Source: Moniliella sp. 'wahieum' (Eukaryota; Basidiomycota; Moniliellomycetes; Moniliellales; Moniliellaceae). Taken from it: a stretch of DNA of 64,000 bases. A program made the translations under genes and the position numbers. Each line of letters begins with the position of its first letter. The first letter of the stretch is position 1. Positions 33,559 through 45,588 of this stretch are shown here, piece after piece. Where the stretch lies: contig RSEE01000076.1 in assembly GCA_003971905.1 (NCBI GenBank), positions 124,001 through 188,000 of the forward strand. Direction: 5' to 3'. Below the pieces are notes generated by a model. That model was not told where the DNA came from and ran no database searches. It worked only from the letters and a program-made list of their open reading frames with translations.

Positions 33559-34736
33559 ATGGGTCTCTTCCACTCCGGCGCTCCCAAACGTTCTACACAT
33601 TCGCCTCCTGCTCCTCAGCAAGATGCACACCCCCCCGGCCTATTGTGTGGGCGACCCTGCCGCGGCGGTAGCCCCCTCTCCCTTCACCAAGGGCAGTTGG
33701 TCGAGGAGCCATCGTCGGGCCCCCTGTCGCCGGCAGGCCGGAACGGCCTGGCGAGCGGGATGGACTTCATTCATCTTCCCCCCCGTTGGACCGTCCCTAT
33801 TCTAACGCCTTCAGCGCTGCCACCCCCTCTTTGGTCTCGTCTCCAACAGGATACACACCTCAAGCCCCGGACACATCTCTCCCTCCGGTCCTGCCTCGCC
33901 CACAAGTCAATGGAGTGATCCCCGGCATCCCCCTGTTCCCCTACAGCAGCAACATAACACACCTGATTTACCACGCCCTGTAGGTGGGGTTTCAGGCAGA
34001 GCCACACGATCGATGCGGCAGCGAATACGGGCGGCAAGTACACAGAAGACCCATTGGATTTGCTCAAAGCGTTTGATACGGTCCTGATTGTTGATGACAG
34101 TGGCTCTATGCAGCTGCAGGACAAGAGGGGGGGTTGACGCGGTGGCAGGAAGCCAAAGATGCCCTAGCGGGTCTTGTGGCTTTGGTCAAGGACAAGGACC
34201 CTGACGGAGTGGATGTCCATTTTCTCAATGTCCCCCAGCACCTGCTCTCTTGTACTGATCCTGCGCGGTACGTGCACTGTTGATTCCATCTCCCCTGAAG
34301 GTGCGACTCCGACAGGGGCTAAGATCGAGGAGTTGATCATGGAATACCTGGATACGATTGAGTTGGTCAAGCAAAGCAAGGCGATTGGCAAGCCATTGCC
34401 GGAAGGATTGGTGGAGCCCCGCAAACGTAATTACCTTGTTCTTACCGATGTGTGCGGCGACCGACGAGGTTGAGGATGTGATTATTTCGATTGCCCGCCG
34501 TTTGGATCAGAACCATTTCCCTATTTCTCAGGTAGGTTTCTCTTTTATCCAAGTGGGGAACGATCCGGAGGCAACCGAATTTCTCCAAGAACTGGATGAT
34601 ACCATCTCTTCGTCCCAAGGGGTGAGGGATATCGTCGATACTACACCCTATAGGGATGGCCCTTTCGTACGACTTGATCGTCAAGGCCCTGCTTGGCGGG
34701 GTCAACCGTCGTTTTGACGGCGAACAAATTGAATGA
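33559..34736 (+). CDS. von Willebrand factor A (vWA) domain protein, frameshifted
   Basis: The start at 33559 reads MGLFHSGAPKRSTHSPPAPQ, a proline-rich N-terminus (segments FTKGSW, LSPAGRNGLASGMDFIHLPP and AATPSLVSSPTGYTPQAPDT in alternating frames). The vWA domain follows: YTEDPLDLLKAFDTVLIVDD, then SGSMQLQ, giving the MIDAS DxSxS motif as DDSGS (about 34087-34105), WQEAKDALAGLVALVKDKDP, VDVHFLN, and the MIDAS threonine in SPEGATPTGAKIEELI (about 34293-34340). It continues NYLVLTD, TDEVEDVIISIARRLD and FSFIQVGNDPEATEFLQELD, and ends LLGGVNRRFDGEQIE with TGA at 34734-34736. This resembles intracellular fungal vWA proteins with a C-terminal vWA domain. At least four indels are needed; one candidate intron lies near 34268. 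The function in fungi is not established. Confidence 0.85.
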
Positions 34737-34859
34737 GCTTTCTCTCCTCTCCGTGCACTCATTCTCGCTTAGGTGCTGCTTGAACAGTGATTGGGATCAA
34801 CATGAATTGCGGAAATCTATTGCTGCCTCGTCTAACGCTTCTTCCAGGAAGGCTTGAGG

Positions 34860-35263
34860 TCACCCTGGATCGTACTCTCCATAACTCCAGTCCGTACGCG
34901 GGGGCGGGTCGCGGTCCCTGAGGAGCGAGAGAAGGGGAAGGAAGGAGAGGGCAGAGTCAGCGCGCAGGTACGCAGTCAAAACAAGAAAATAAAAGCACGT
35001 ACCACTTGGTGCCGTTCGGCGGTTGGAGGGATGTAAGGCGCCGGGTGTGGATCCTCTTGAGCTCCTCCTCGGCCTGGGCCAGAACATGAGCCAATGCACG
35101 TGGGTTGAGCACGTTGCGGTTGGCTTCGAAGCGGGCCCGAATGTCCAGCACGTCATAGCGCCAATTGAGCATGCTCCACCGAGGTCAAAAGCTTCTTGCA
35201 GTAACGCTTGTACAGCAGCTGCACGTACGCCTTGTGCGCCGCGCTGTACGCCGTTGTGGACAT
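34860..35263 (-). CDS. NDUFB9: Mitochondrial complex I subunit, NDUFB9/B22-like LYR protein
   Basis: Accessory subunit of NADH:ubiquinone oxidoreductase in the inner mitochondrial membrane. The ATG at 35263 reads MSTTAYSAAHKAYVQLLYKR, with the LYKR variant of the LYR signature after the AHK..YV helix. After a frame change follow DIRARFEANRNVLNPRALAH and VLAQAEEELKRIHT, then PPNGTKW. An intron with donor GTACGTGC (about 35001) and acceptor CTCAG (about 34922) joins to DRDPPPRTDWSYGEYDPG and TGA at 34860-34862. The segment between KRIHT and NGTKW reads better in another frame (HPAPYIPPTA, as in the family), implying two nearby one-base losses. Length about 110-120 residues fits the fungal family. 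Confidence 0.82.
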
Positions 35264-37551
35264 GGCGGGCCGGTGGTGGAGATGCGTTCGTGCGGAGAGG
35301 CGGCGAGCCGAGCAGCGGCCGCAGGCTGACAAATGGCCATTCCGCCCCGCTGGCACGTTTCCGCCCGGGGTATGCGTTATTGTTCGTGTTCCTCCACCCG
35401 CCACCGCCGTCGACGCTGGCCTCGGCCGCGCTGGCCCCGGCGCCGCTCCCCACACGGCTCCTAGCCCCGCGGCGGGCGCAGACCAAGAGAACCAGGGCTT
35501 GCTTGTTGAGCTGCGTCCAGAGGAGGCTGCCGGACGACGGCACAGATACCGGCCCTACATGCGTCATTTATTTATGCCTTTCTCCTCCACGTGCGATTCC
35601 TTGTCGCAGGCTGTGTGCCTGTTGTTGTCGATCAATCGATGTAGCTGCAGCTGCAGGGAGAATCGTGTTGGGAGCCACTCGACCACCCGACGTGGTGTAG
35701 CCTGCTGATCTGGGAGATGCCAACGGATCCCTCCTTCCAGATAGAAGACGGCTCTGAGCTTGCCCCTGAGCCTGTTGGCCTGAGCCTGAATCTGGGCTTT
35801 TCAACGAACGACGAAGCAATGACAACGTTATGGGGGTGCCCGGGACAGGCCGCGGCCCGTGACCTGCGTGAACAAGGGCAGCGCAGTAGTGTCTACCGGC
35901 CCGTGCGTGGGTGAGGTCATAGACTGTGGCACGCTTCCACCACCGCTCTTGCATGTCGTCATCTAAAAACAGAACGCGTGGTCCTATTGAGCTTCCGCGG
36001 GGGTCTCCCAAGGACGAAAGGAAGACCGCTTTCCGCTGTGGCATATTTCCCCAAACATACAAGCGCTGCTTGTGGCCAGTCCAAGCAACTTCGGCTCCCC
36101 AGCTGCCTTGCGTGCCTCCCACATTTGTTTGTTTGAGCGGAAATGGCGGCGGAGGGCGACGAACGCAGACAGCTGCAGAGGCTGCGTGGGGAGATGCGAT
36201 CTACCATAAGGTGACGGGAGGAAGATGATTGCGACCATTAAATCCATTCGACGGGGATGGGATGAGCTGGTAACTGGTAAGCGTGGCAAAAAGCTAGCGC
36301 GGCGCATCGGCCGCAGTGACTAGTGAGGCTGAGCCGCACGGTCCGCCCTTGTCCGGTCCGCCCCGCTTCCCGCCGGATCCGACGCGTTGTGTCACGTGTG
36401 TCACATGTGACATCGTCTCATCCATTCGCCTAGGCCCCCGGCAAAATTCACCCCGCACTTCTCCCACACCCAATGTATAGCGCATCCGTCCCCCGCTCGT
36501 TCATGTATTCCACTTAAGTGTTTTTCAGGCATGACCCTCCGACACTAACATTACACTTCTCCACCGGAGGGAGTGTGCTTCTCATCCTTGCACATCAAGG
36601 TTCCCAAACATCCTGGCTTGGACTCGATTTTGGACTCTGTTGGCGCTACTGCAGTGGGAGACGGAAAATCAGACCTGAGCCCGACAGATTGGGAACAGAT
36701 CGACGGATTAAACCGTTTGTGGGGCTTGCCTGATGAAGAGAATGGTTGGTTGAGTCGTTCGCTTTCCACCAGGGCGTGCCTGCATCGACTAATAACAACT
36801 GCATCTGTTCACATGCTCAAGCGATGGGGTGCACAGTAGGTTCAAATAACGGACAGGTCGTGGTGATGGGCCCCGCGCTCCACCAATTATCGTCCGATCG
36901 CAGCATTGGTAGCGGCGTCGTGCACTATTACAAGCAGGGCTTCCAGGGAGGTAAGGCGCTTCAGGACTGGGTCCAGATTGAGGCTGTGCCGCCTCCAAAC
37001 ATCAGGTGTTAGGTCAAAACAGCGGATGGCCGATGTTGATGGTGTCGGCGCTCCACCATTTCTGGACGGATCTGGATCTGCGAGCGGCGCATCGCAGCCC
37101 AGAATCAAGGCTTTCCGAGGGTTTGATTCCGGCACCCTTTTTCACGGCCAAATGCCGTCACATCCTAGCATCGCGCCTCATGTGCTCTGCTGAGAGGCTG
37201 CCCCAACCTCAAGTAACTGATAACTAGAAGCACTAATAAGATTCTAGAGTCGCCATCGGCAACAATCTGAGAGACACAGAGAAAACACCCATTCCATGGT
37301 CGAAAAAGAAGAGAGGAAAACAAAAGGGTGCCGTATCCAGTATGTATTGTATCTGTATCGTGCTATGCTGTAATTGTATGTGTTCAACTGGACCATACAC
37401 GAATAATTGGAGGAGCCTAGTTCATGACACCTATACACATATATCATGATACACCTCACATTCACTCTTCATTCCTTATTCTCTTAATTTACAGTGTTGT
37501 CAATCCATCTCAAGACAGCGCGCAACGCGTGAAAGAGTCGCGCGGTCATTG
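35264..37551. other. Intergenic, about 2.3 kb, no supported gene
   Basis: Upstream of the complex I gene and downstream of the zinc-finger gene. Several open frames on both strands (for example about 36573-36839, +) have no motif. A TCACGTGTGTCACATGTGACA cluster of short palindromes lies at about 36392-36411. Nothing else is called. Confidence 0.35.
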
Positions 37552-40150
37552 TCAAAGAAACTGAGCATGCACGCATCGCACTATGTCCCGAAGAGACCAA
37601 TCCAAGACGAACAATGGCCTCCTCCAACTTGACCGAAGAGAGCGGTGGAAGGGGGTACAACGAGTATGTCGTCCATCCAAAAGGGAGGGTGAATAATCAT
37701 CCGTGTCAACCCAACCAAACGCATGGCACATCGGCACCACCTTTCGCATCAATGCACCGTGGGCATTGACCAGGTGATACACAAGACCTCCCACGTTGTT
37801 GAAAGGTCTTGGGCAAGGATGCCAGCCCCTACTGCTGCGTCGTCTTCTTCCTCTTGACCGAGAGAGGGAAGCTTTCACGGGTCGTAACTGTCAGCAGCTT
37901 GGTTGCGATAAGTCTTGTTCTCAAAGGGAAGGGAAAGAACGCCCCCGGTACCCAAAGGAAGGTACGTGTCCCGACTGGCTCTCGTTCCAAATTCAGATGT
38001 CTTTCCATATTGGCCCATTGAGCCCTACCCCGCCGCACGACTCATTAGCCGATTCAGCTCCAGCAAGACCAAAGTCAGAGGGGTTGGGCGTGTTTCATAC
38101 CCCGTGGCCTGCTGAGTGAGAGGACAAGGGAACTTGAATTTAGTCTGGGCAGCGCTCTGGCTATGGGTACGGCAGTCCTGTTCCCGTTTGACAAAGGCCT
38201 CAAGATCAGCACGCCTCATTCCCAAATAGTCCCACTCTCGGCGTGGTTCTTGGCCAGAGGTGCCCGAGCCGTCTCGTAGAGTCGCGGAGCGGTGCGCAGT
38301 GGTGAATTGGCTGGAGCCCTTTTCTTTGGGGAAAAAGTATTGAAGGAACTTGCACTCGAGTCCTCTGGTGGACTCTTGGTATCGTTCTGCAAACACAGAT
38401 CGTTAGCCAACACGGCGTGGCCATGGGCTCCAATCCCCGCAATTTGGATGTGGTAGAGCAAGCTGGACAGGCGGGGTAGGCTGCCGTGCACCCCGGTATG
38501 GAGCAGCAGTACAAGCCAGCCATCACAGTCTCCTTGAACTGTGCCTCAAACGGAGAGAGATGAGGGCCATCTGAGGTAACCCTCTCCGGCTCTTTAAACT
38601 CCGAATGATGATTGGTGCCGCTGCTACTGCCCGACGCACGAGCTGAATCGCCGTCTGCCATTGAAGAAGTGACGCTACGCTCCCTCTTGCGTTGAGCATA
38701 GAGAGCATTGGAGATCTCAGGATGGGCGCGGGCAATATGGTGGGTGAGCGCAGCTCCGCTAAGGTACGTTGCCACTCGGTTGGAACTTGCTTCTTCCCCA
38801 TCGCCGTCATCGGACGCAGCGGTAACTGGGCCAAGGAACGGGGCGATCGCCTTCGATGGCCGGGTGTGTGGTAAAATACGAGCCAATGTACGGGTCTCCA
38901 CCTCGTTAGGCTTGATAATCCGAGTCCAGGTGAGTTTACAAGCGGGCACACCACAGGCATAGGGCCGTACAAGTAAATCCCCAGGAACTGCGTGTTTGTA
39001 AGAAGACACGTCCCGTTTCCGCTGTTTGCGGGGACGGGGCTGCGCTGGCTCACGTATCTTCCATTTCACAACCTCTTTCATCCGTCTGTTGGCGAGACGC
39101 TGGCCCCCAGGTGGGCCTGCGCGTGGAGAGGAGGAGGAGGAGGATGAAGAGGGAGGAGGAGGAGGTAGCCTTTCGGGAGCGGAAGCAACAGAAGCAGTAC
39201 TTTCTTCCCTACTATGCCGCTTTCAATCGTGGCGTTCCTTGTTACTGTTGGTTCAGACATGCTCGCCACTCCCACACTTTTTCGGGAGGATGGCCCAGGA
39301 TGGGCGTAAGTGTCATCGGAATGGTTTTGTCCGCCGACCAACACCTCCCCTTCCCGATAGGGGGGAGATTCATGGAATGGAACGGCGGTGGCGCTTGTAC
39401 TGGCCCCCAAAGCTGACGCGTGTGGCCTACTAGTTCCTCACGCCCCGTGTGCTGGGTGGCGGTTGGACCAGCGCCGCTGTCCGCGAAAACCATGCCCGTG
39501 GGCAAACAAGTGGGCAATGACTGAGCGAACGAATGCCTTGCCTCTCGAGGATATAGCCACGATGGAAATGAGGAACTGGGCCCGATACTAATGTTGACAG
39601 GCGACGACGTTTTACCACAGGCTGCTGAATTGTGTTGTACTCAGCAGACATAGCATGGTCACCCTGTCCACCGTCTGGACTCGAAAAATGGTGTATTGCA
39701 GCTGTGCCCCGGTGTGGGCTCATCATTGGCGATCGCCTTGGTGTAATGGTCAGCCCCAAAGGCGAGGTTGAAGGAAGGCAATTGAGGAGGACGTTGAGAA
39801 AGTGTTGGACGCTCGTGACGAATCCGGCCGCCCCCCCAGTCAGGGGTTCGGAAGATGGGAATCTCTTCGTTGGCATTCCGGCGTTGACTGAGTCCCCCCA
39901 GTTCAGCGTGAGGCTTCGGATAGAGAGGACGATGCGCGCTCATATTGGGGTTTGGAAGATTCCTGTCCTCCCGAGGGCCTGACCAAGTAGCAGATGTATA
40001 TCTTGTCCAGGGATGACTCGATGCGTTGGACTCTGCCCAAAATTCTGTTGGATGAGGAGGAAAGGCCCCCTGAAACGAATGCCGGGGGTTGCGTTCATAC
40101 CTTGGGTCTACACCCTCCTTTCTTGAGGAGGTGGCACCTGCTGCTCCCAT
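37552..40150 (-). CDS. C2H2 zinc-finger protein, frameshifted, probable transcription regulator
   Basis: Starts about 40150 (MGAAGATSSRKEG) with a long disordered Pro/Ser/Arg-rich N-terminal part (RNPRHSFQGAFPPHPTEFW, KPHAELGGLSQRRNA), followed by basic RPRKQRKRD. Finger 1: YACGVPACKLTWTRII ... LSGAALTHHIARAHPE (about 38970-38710, with an acidic insert). Finger 2: YCCSIPGCTAAYPRLSSLLY, HIQ and H residues (about 38515-38440). Finger 3 near the C-terminus: HPCPRPFNNVGGLVYHLVNA and H (about 37810-37750). Between fingers are charged linkers (MRRADLEAFVKREQDCRTHS). Three or more frames are used, so indels or introns are present; exact ends are uncertain. Widely spaced, irregular fingers resemble uncharacterised basidiomycete C2H2 proteins. 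DNA binding is inferred. Confidence 0.6.
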
Positions 40151-42969
40151 GCGTGACTAGAAAAACCCTGGAGTCCTTATCTTGCAGCTCCTCTGGTCGA
40201 CGCTCTTGGAAGACTGTTGGTAGTAATCGCTTCTCTCCTCTGTTTCTCTCGGCGCCTCAGAGAAGGATGCGTCAAGGAGACGCTCCATAGTCATCCTATG
40301 CTCTTAAATATCTGTCGCCTGGAGTGGGAAGCAGGAGTAAATATGTTGTGGTCAGTTAAGTCGTCGAGAGCCTCAACACGAGCGATGGGGCAGATACAAA
40401 CCAAGATGAATGAGCGCAATGGGAATGCAGTGGTTTTGTAGCGACGGAGTGAGAGGTGTGGTGTTTGGAGGGGTGGTATGGGAGGTGTGGTGTGGAAGGT
40501 GCGGCGGGAGGTGCGATAGGAGTGAGGTTCGCTGTGTCCGGCACACCGATGGTAACATCCACCCCTGTATCGACGAGCAAACCCAACCAGGGGGACCTTT
40601 AAAACTTTATCCTGCGAGGAGGTGATGGTGTCTACCAGAAAAAGTAGTCGCTTATCAACAACGAGTTGCGGAGGGTTTTTATGGAAATGATTAATCTCGC
40701 TTAATGCACCTGCAGAGCTTGATGACCATCGTTGATGGCCTGCCATTTGCTTGAGCAAACGGGCACAGTGTAGTTCGCTTTGGGTACTGTCGCGGCGGCC
40801 AAATTAACCCGCACAGAGCGTATAACAGCGCAACTCAGAGCTATATTGTTACGATGGCGAGGGTACGGTCATAACTTGTGGTCTCTGTGTCCTTCTGTTG
40901 AGTGTTGATTTATACAGTAGAGATGGTTTCGGCGTACATGTGAACCCCAAGGGATTGTGCCAGTAATCATTAACCACGGGAGGATAGTAATGAAGCAGTG
41001 GCGGGGTGCTACAACGAGCGATATGATACTTGCGAGACAGCACGAGTTATGTTCGAAGGAGAAAAAGAAAGCGAAAAACTGCGAAAAAGGTCCTCCCGCT
41101 TATACTTTCTACTTCCGAATCCATATCATTGACAGAGCTTAATTCTACTATATATATATACTAACTTCTGTATATGACTTTCCAGTATGGCTCTGCGGGC
41201 CGCACATGCGTTGATGACGTTGATGGAAGCTTAGAGAAAGTGCGTTGCTGCCGCATGATCGCTTCGCGAGTCAGAATATAGGATGTATAGCAAAATGGTC
41301 TATGGTCCACCAGATGTTGCTTGTGATTTGACGGCATAGTCGGCAATTATGGGGTCAAAAAGTGCTGCTCAAACGGACATATGCGTCTGACGCATTTTTT
41401 GTCCATCAATCAATTATCTGGCAGTCTGTGCGCGGGCCAACCTATCTGTCAAGCCCCTACCGTGTCAAACCAAAAAAGGCAAGTCACTAGTCAACAAACT
41501 AGGGTCATCCACACATGTCACCAAAGGAAATGTTCTTGAGCTTTGGGCCTTAGAGAGAAATGGTTTCCCCCGCGGCAGGGACTGGTGAAAAACACACATT
41601 AACTCTTTCATCACTCCGAAGGGTCTTCCTGAGTGCCACCTGATTCAATTTTCTGCACGGTGCTTGCATGACAATGACATGTGACAGTACAGAAGGCCAC
41701 ACAACGACCTGCTAGAGTAGTACGACTTGGGGGCACTATGGACGGCGCGTCATCGATGGTCGGAGTTCGGCCTCACGGCGTATAAGAAGGTAGGGTAGAC
41801 GGCAGCTCCCCAAAAGTCATTCTAGTAATGCTCGTAGCAGGTCCACAACCATATAAAAGAGCATTACCCGTGATCCACACGGAGAAGCCTATAAGTACCA
41901 CTTATCCTCTCACACGGCCATGGTTACAGGTCACATCCCTTAATTCGATCTTCCATACCAGCACAGCTGTGTGTGGAATAAACATGGATGACTAGTATAC
42001 ATCATGCACATGCCCTTCAACTGCAGCGACTTCCAATGCGTATATGGAATCCTTGTACACAAAGAGGTTTTTATGGTGGGGTAACCAGGAAGCGCTATAA
42101 GTGCTAAGCGTTAAGCCCGGCATACAAGTCCCACAATGTAGGGTCCTATTACTATTAGCTTTACCATATAATCCGTGGTAGCAGTTGGCATTAAAACGTT
42201 TTGGTCGTGACCGAGACCTAGTATATATTCACCTCATGCATTACGTGTGGTCAACGTTCGACGTACGTATGGTCCTGTTGGTCATCACATCATATATTGC
42301 TCATTAATAAGAGGTACGGGTGTATATAGTACTTAGTAGAAATGAGCCATTTCGGAGTATATGAGAGCTATAGAGCGCGGAGTCTTCTGGACAACTTACT
42401 GTCGCTGACATGTGACAAGTCTTCACGCTTCACGCTTCACACGTCACGACCCTTGTCGGTTGTCTCGCCGAAGATGTGTGAGCCGGTCCTGTAGGACAGG
42501 ACGTGGATTGGAATCCCGCACTCCCGTCGCTATGTTGGGCGGTAATGAACACAGGAGAGGTGGACCACAACAACCACAAACATCACAACAGGGTGGTAGT
42601 GTGACTATAGTGAGGCGGGGGGGCATGAAAGTTTTTTTACCAATTATATATACGCTCACGCCATGCATACCAAAAAGTTGAGATCAATATTCTTAGGAGT
42701 ATGACAGAGAAAAAAGGGGTAAAGCTTGGAGAATTGCGCGGAAGTATACACAGGGCATGTGGGCCTCACCTTCCCTTACGAGCTTGGTAAGAAAAGATGA
42801 TCTCTATCTACATTCTCTTGATGATTTCTGGGGTGACTAGTGACTCCATATCATATGGTAAACATTCATTCAACAGTAATGATGTGAAAACCCGAGAATG
42901 CACACACATGACAAAACCCGAAACTCAAAACTACTAATACAAACCCCTCTCTCTATCCCTGCCCTGCTA
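40151..42969. other. Gene-poor stretch, AT-rich in the middle
   Basis: No supported gene. A G/T-rich imperfect repeat (gaggtgtggtgtttggagggg) lies at about 40450-40520. AT-rich sequence with tatatatata lies at 41150-41160, and several TATA-like motifs occur between 41800 and 42350. At 42425-42445 there is a tandem cttcacg motif. A minus-strand frame near 42444-42668 contains DSNPRPVLQDRLTHLRR; such peptides often come from translated tRNA-like or repeat DNA. Confidence 0.35.
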
Positions 42970-45347
42970 GAGTCGTCCTTGAGCAGCACGAGCCAATGCG
43001 CGCTCCATGCGCTCCCATGTCCGTACCCCACTCGGATCGTCAGGTCCCCAAGGCAAGTCCGACAGAAACGGGCAAACCGATCGCGCACTTCGACGAGGGA
43101 AGAAAAAAGAATAGTATGAACAACGGCCCACTCTGTCTCACCGTCTGTCCCAATCCCGCCCAAAGAAGAAGGAGAAAGAAAGATAGGGCGTCGTGGCCTC
43201 TACTGTCGCTGTTAACGCGACCACGACAGCAGGTACATCTCGCTGCACCCTCCCATACGGGTCTTCCTCCGTTGAATGCACGGTTAGAGCACAGAGTATC
43301 TGAGCGGCCCAAGCAGCCGTGGCGACCGAACCAGAGTTGGCTGACGGATCCACGAGCCCCACCAGGGCCCGATCCAGCACCACTTCCGAAGGTCGAAGAG
43401 CTGCCTCCAGCCATTCTACCGCTTTGTCCTTGACGTAGTAGTACGCCTGTTGGAGCCAGAATGGGGAGAAAGGAAGGATGAAGGCTTTAACCAACGTGTC
43501 TAGGTACCGCAGGTACAATCCCACCAGCTCAGCCGAGCGCGCCGCCACGCGATGAGTGACAGCCAGATCTATCTGGATATGCGGCGTAGTGGTGGCTTCG
43601 AACGGCAGGGGAGTCACCGCAGGGTTCACGGGCAGGGTGGGAACAGGAGGAGTGGTAAGAAGGGTTGTCGCGCGGTAGCTGTCTCCGTCGCCAGACGTGC
43701 CCATACCGAGGTGGGAAATCCTGGACGGGGCGGGAGGTGATGCTGGAGGGGTTGCTGTGTTGGCTATGTTGCAACTGGGCCGGACCGGCCAAGGGATGCC
43801 GGGAAGAGGTATGAAGGAGCGGAAACGGTGCTCAAAAGCGTGAGTTGATGCAGACACCCTTTTAATCCCGTCTTCCAGGCTGAAGCACCTGCCAGGGGGA
43901 AATCGTTGTAGATTGCACTGCGAACGGCGGCTCTGGTACCTACAGCGGAAGCTAGGGAGGCGAATGCAAAAGGAGCATATTCTTTCTTAGCGATTGTAAG
44001 GTGGGTTTGAGGGCTGGGCCGTGCGGGGCATCGACAGCCGGCATCGGATAGCAAGCGTACACCGACCAGGCAACGCGGCAACGCACCAAGAGATGGCCAA
44101 GGCGAGGGTGAAGAAGCAAAAGCGTCAAGTCAGGCCAAGGTACGCTAACGCCTAAAAAGGGGGAAAGTACGCGCCCCACCAGATAGGAAGGCGGATTGAG
44201 GGAACGAAGGAGGGGCCCAAAAGGGTAAAGACACTGGCCCAGAGGGATGATGGAGAAGCCGGTAGCAGGCGAGGTAGCCTACCGAGACAGTCCCCGTGGT
44301 CACCACCGTCGCAGGGAGGACATCCCGAAGAGAGTAGTCCAGGTTGCAGGGCTATACCAGCTCTGCAGCGTGTCTTGGCCCGACGAAAGCAAGGGCCTGG
44401 ATGCAAACGAAGGAAAGAAGGCGTGCCGCAGCAACTGGGGCAAGGGAGGCGGAGCCGCTGCAGCGTACACACGCAACGTAGGGGGCGTGAAAAGCCAGGA
44501 CCCAGATGCGGATAGCGGAGCAAGGGGAAGAGATGGAGGGTATGGGGGGGCTGCTGCTGTTGTGGCTGGGGGAGCGGGACAGATACCACGCTTGGAATGC
44601 AGGGATCAAGTCTTGTACGAGGGAACACGTGACGGCAACAGCGAGAGAGGAGGCGAAGGCAACAATCACGAGTTCGTTGGGTCGCTTGTCCAGAGCCTGG
44701 ATTGCTGGTACCGGCCAAGGCTGAACCAGCGCCGGTCGGGGCGGGGCCTCAGTGGGAGCGGCGGCTGGAGAGGCGGGCAAGCGGAAGGCCCAGGGGGAGG
44801 AGGATGTGAGGGCGGCGCAGGTCACGTTGGCGTGCGGGGCCGGGAGGGAAGGGGTGAGGTAAGCGAGGGCACCGAGGAGGGGCAGTGTGAATGCCAGGGA
44901 AAAGAGAGCATGCAGCGCAGCCGAGCTCCAGGTGGCTGGGTGGCCCAGAGTACCGAGCAGGGCAGCGAGGGGGCTGTGTGGGTGGGCGTGGAGACGGCGG
45001 AAGAGGTTGGCCAGGGCTGCGCTGGGCGGACGGAGAGGAAGGTTGGCCTTGGCGGCCCTCCTGGCCACAAAGAGCAGAGGAACGACGCCCACGAGCGTCG
45101 AGGCAAGCGAGGCGGACAGCCAGGCGGCGATCACTCGCGCCCAGCCGATGACACAGGCGCCGTTCGGCGCAGCACAGCCAGCGGGGACGGGTGCGGTGAC
45201 ATGGGTGCCGGCGCAGAGCACAAGCGCCGCCGCGGCGGTGGTGGCCGCTAACACATACGCATATACGCACTGCATGCGCACAACCTGCATGCGCCGCACC
45301 GCGTCCGAGAAGGCGTGCGCGCCCATGTTGGCCGCGTCCAGCGCCAT
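42970..45347 (-). CDS. NDC1: NDC1-like transmembrane nucleoporin, several frames
   Basis: Pore-membrane protein anchoring nuclear pore complexes and, in fungi, spindle pole bodies. The ATG at 45347 opens a 331-codon frame with hydrophobic segments: CVYAYVLAATTAAAALVLCA, VIAAWLSASLASTLVGVVPL, HALFSLAFTLPLLGALAYL and LVIVAFASSLAVAVTCSLVQ. Downstream frames give a soluble part: KKEYAPFAFASLASAVGTRA and AVRSAIYNDF (about 43985-43880), HRVAARSAELVGLYLRYLDT, FWLQQAYYYVKDKAVEWLEA, QILCALTVHSTEEDPYGRVQ and RDVPAVVVALTATVEA, then VRDRFARFC and WERMERALARAAQGRL to about 42970. The E/TEDxYGxVQRDIP motif and the N-terminal multi-pass layout are what suggest Ndc1. Introns are likely near 44150 and 43860. 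It is divergent from CK2 beta with 241 bp between start codons. Confidence 0.5.
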
Positions 45348-45588
45348 TTGCCTTGCTCTGTGCTCGACGCAGGAGGGAGAAGGCAGGGTCAGTTAAATTA
45401 GCCCCACCCCGCCTCAAGTATTCTCCTGTTGTTCAATGTTCAACTGCGCGTTCATCAGCGCTGCTTACGTCAGTTGTACCGATCATCCGCGGGTCTGCGC
45501 TCTGCCCATCGTCCGGCGCTCGCAGTCCGCGCCCGGCATCGCCGTCACCCCCACCATCCCCACCACCCCACGCGTAGACCCTACCAGC
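45348..45588. promoter_or_regulatory. Short bidirectional promoter region, NDC1-like / CK2 beta
   Basis: 241 bp separate the two start codons of these divergent genes. A CAG acceptor near 45529 (gtccggcgctcgcag) may end a leader intron of the CK2 beta gene. No TATA box is seen. Confidence 0.45.

Noticed and set aside
40540..40620. Retropepsin-like LVDTGVDVTI on the minus strand, suggesting a retroelement protease
   Set aside because: Only one short motif; no neighbouring RT or integrase motif, and the frame closes soon after. Probably chance.
42444..42560. Possible tRNA or repeat suggested by DSNPRPVLQDRLTHLRR and a GGATTCCAATCC string
   Set aside because: No A box at the right distance and no acceptor pairing on either strand; B-box-like string has an extra base.
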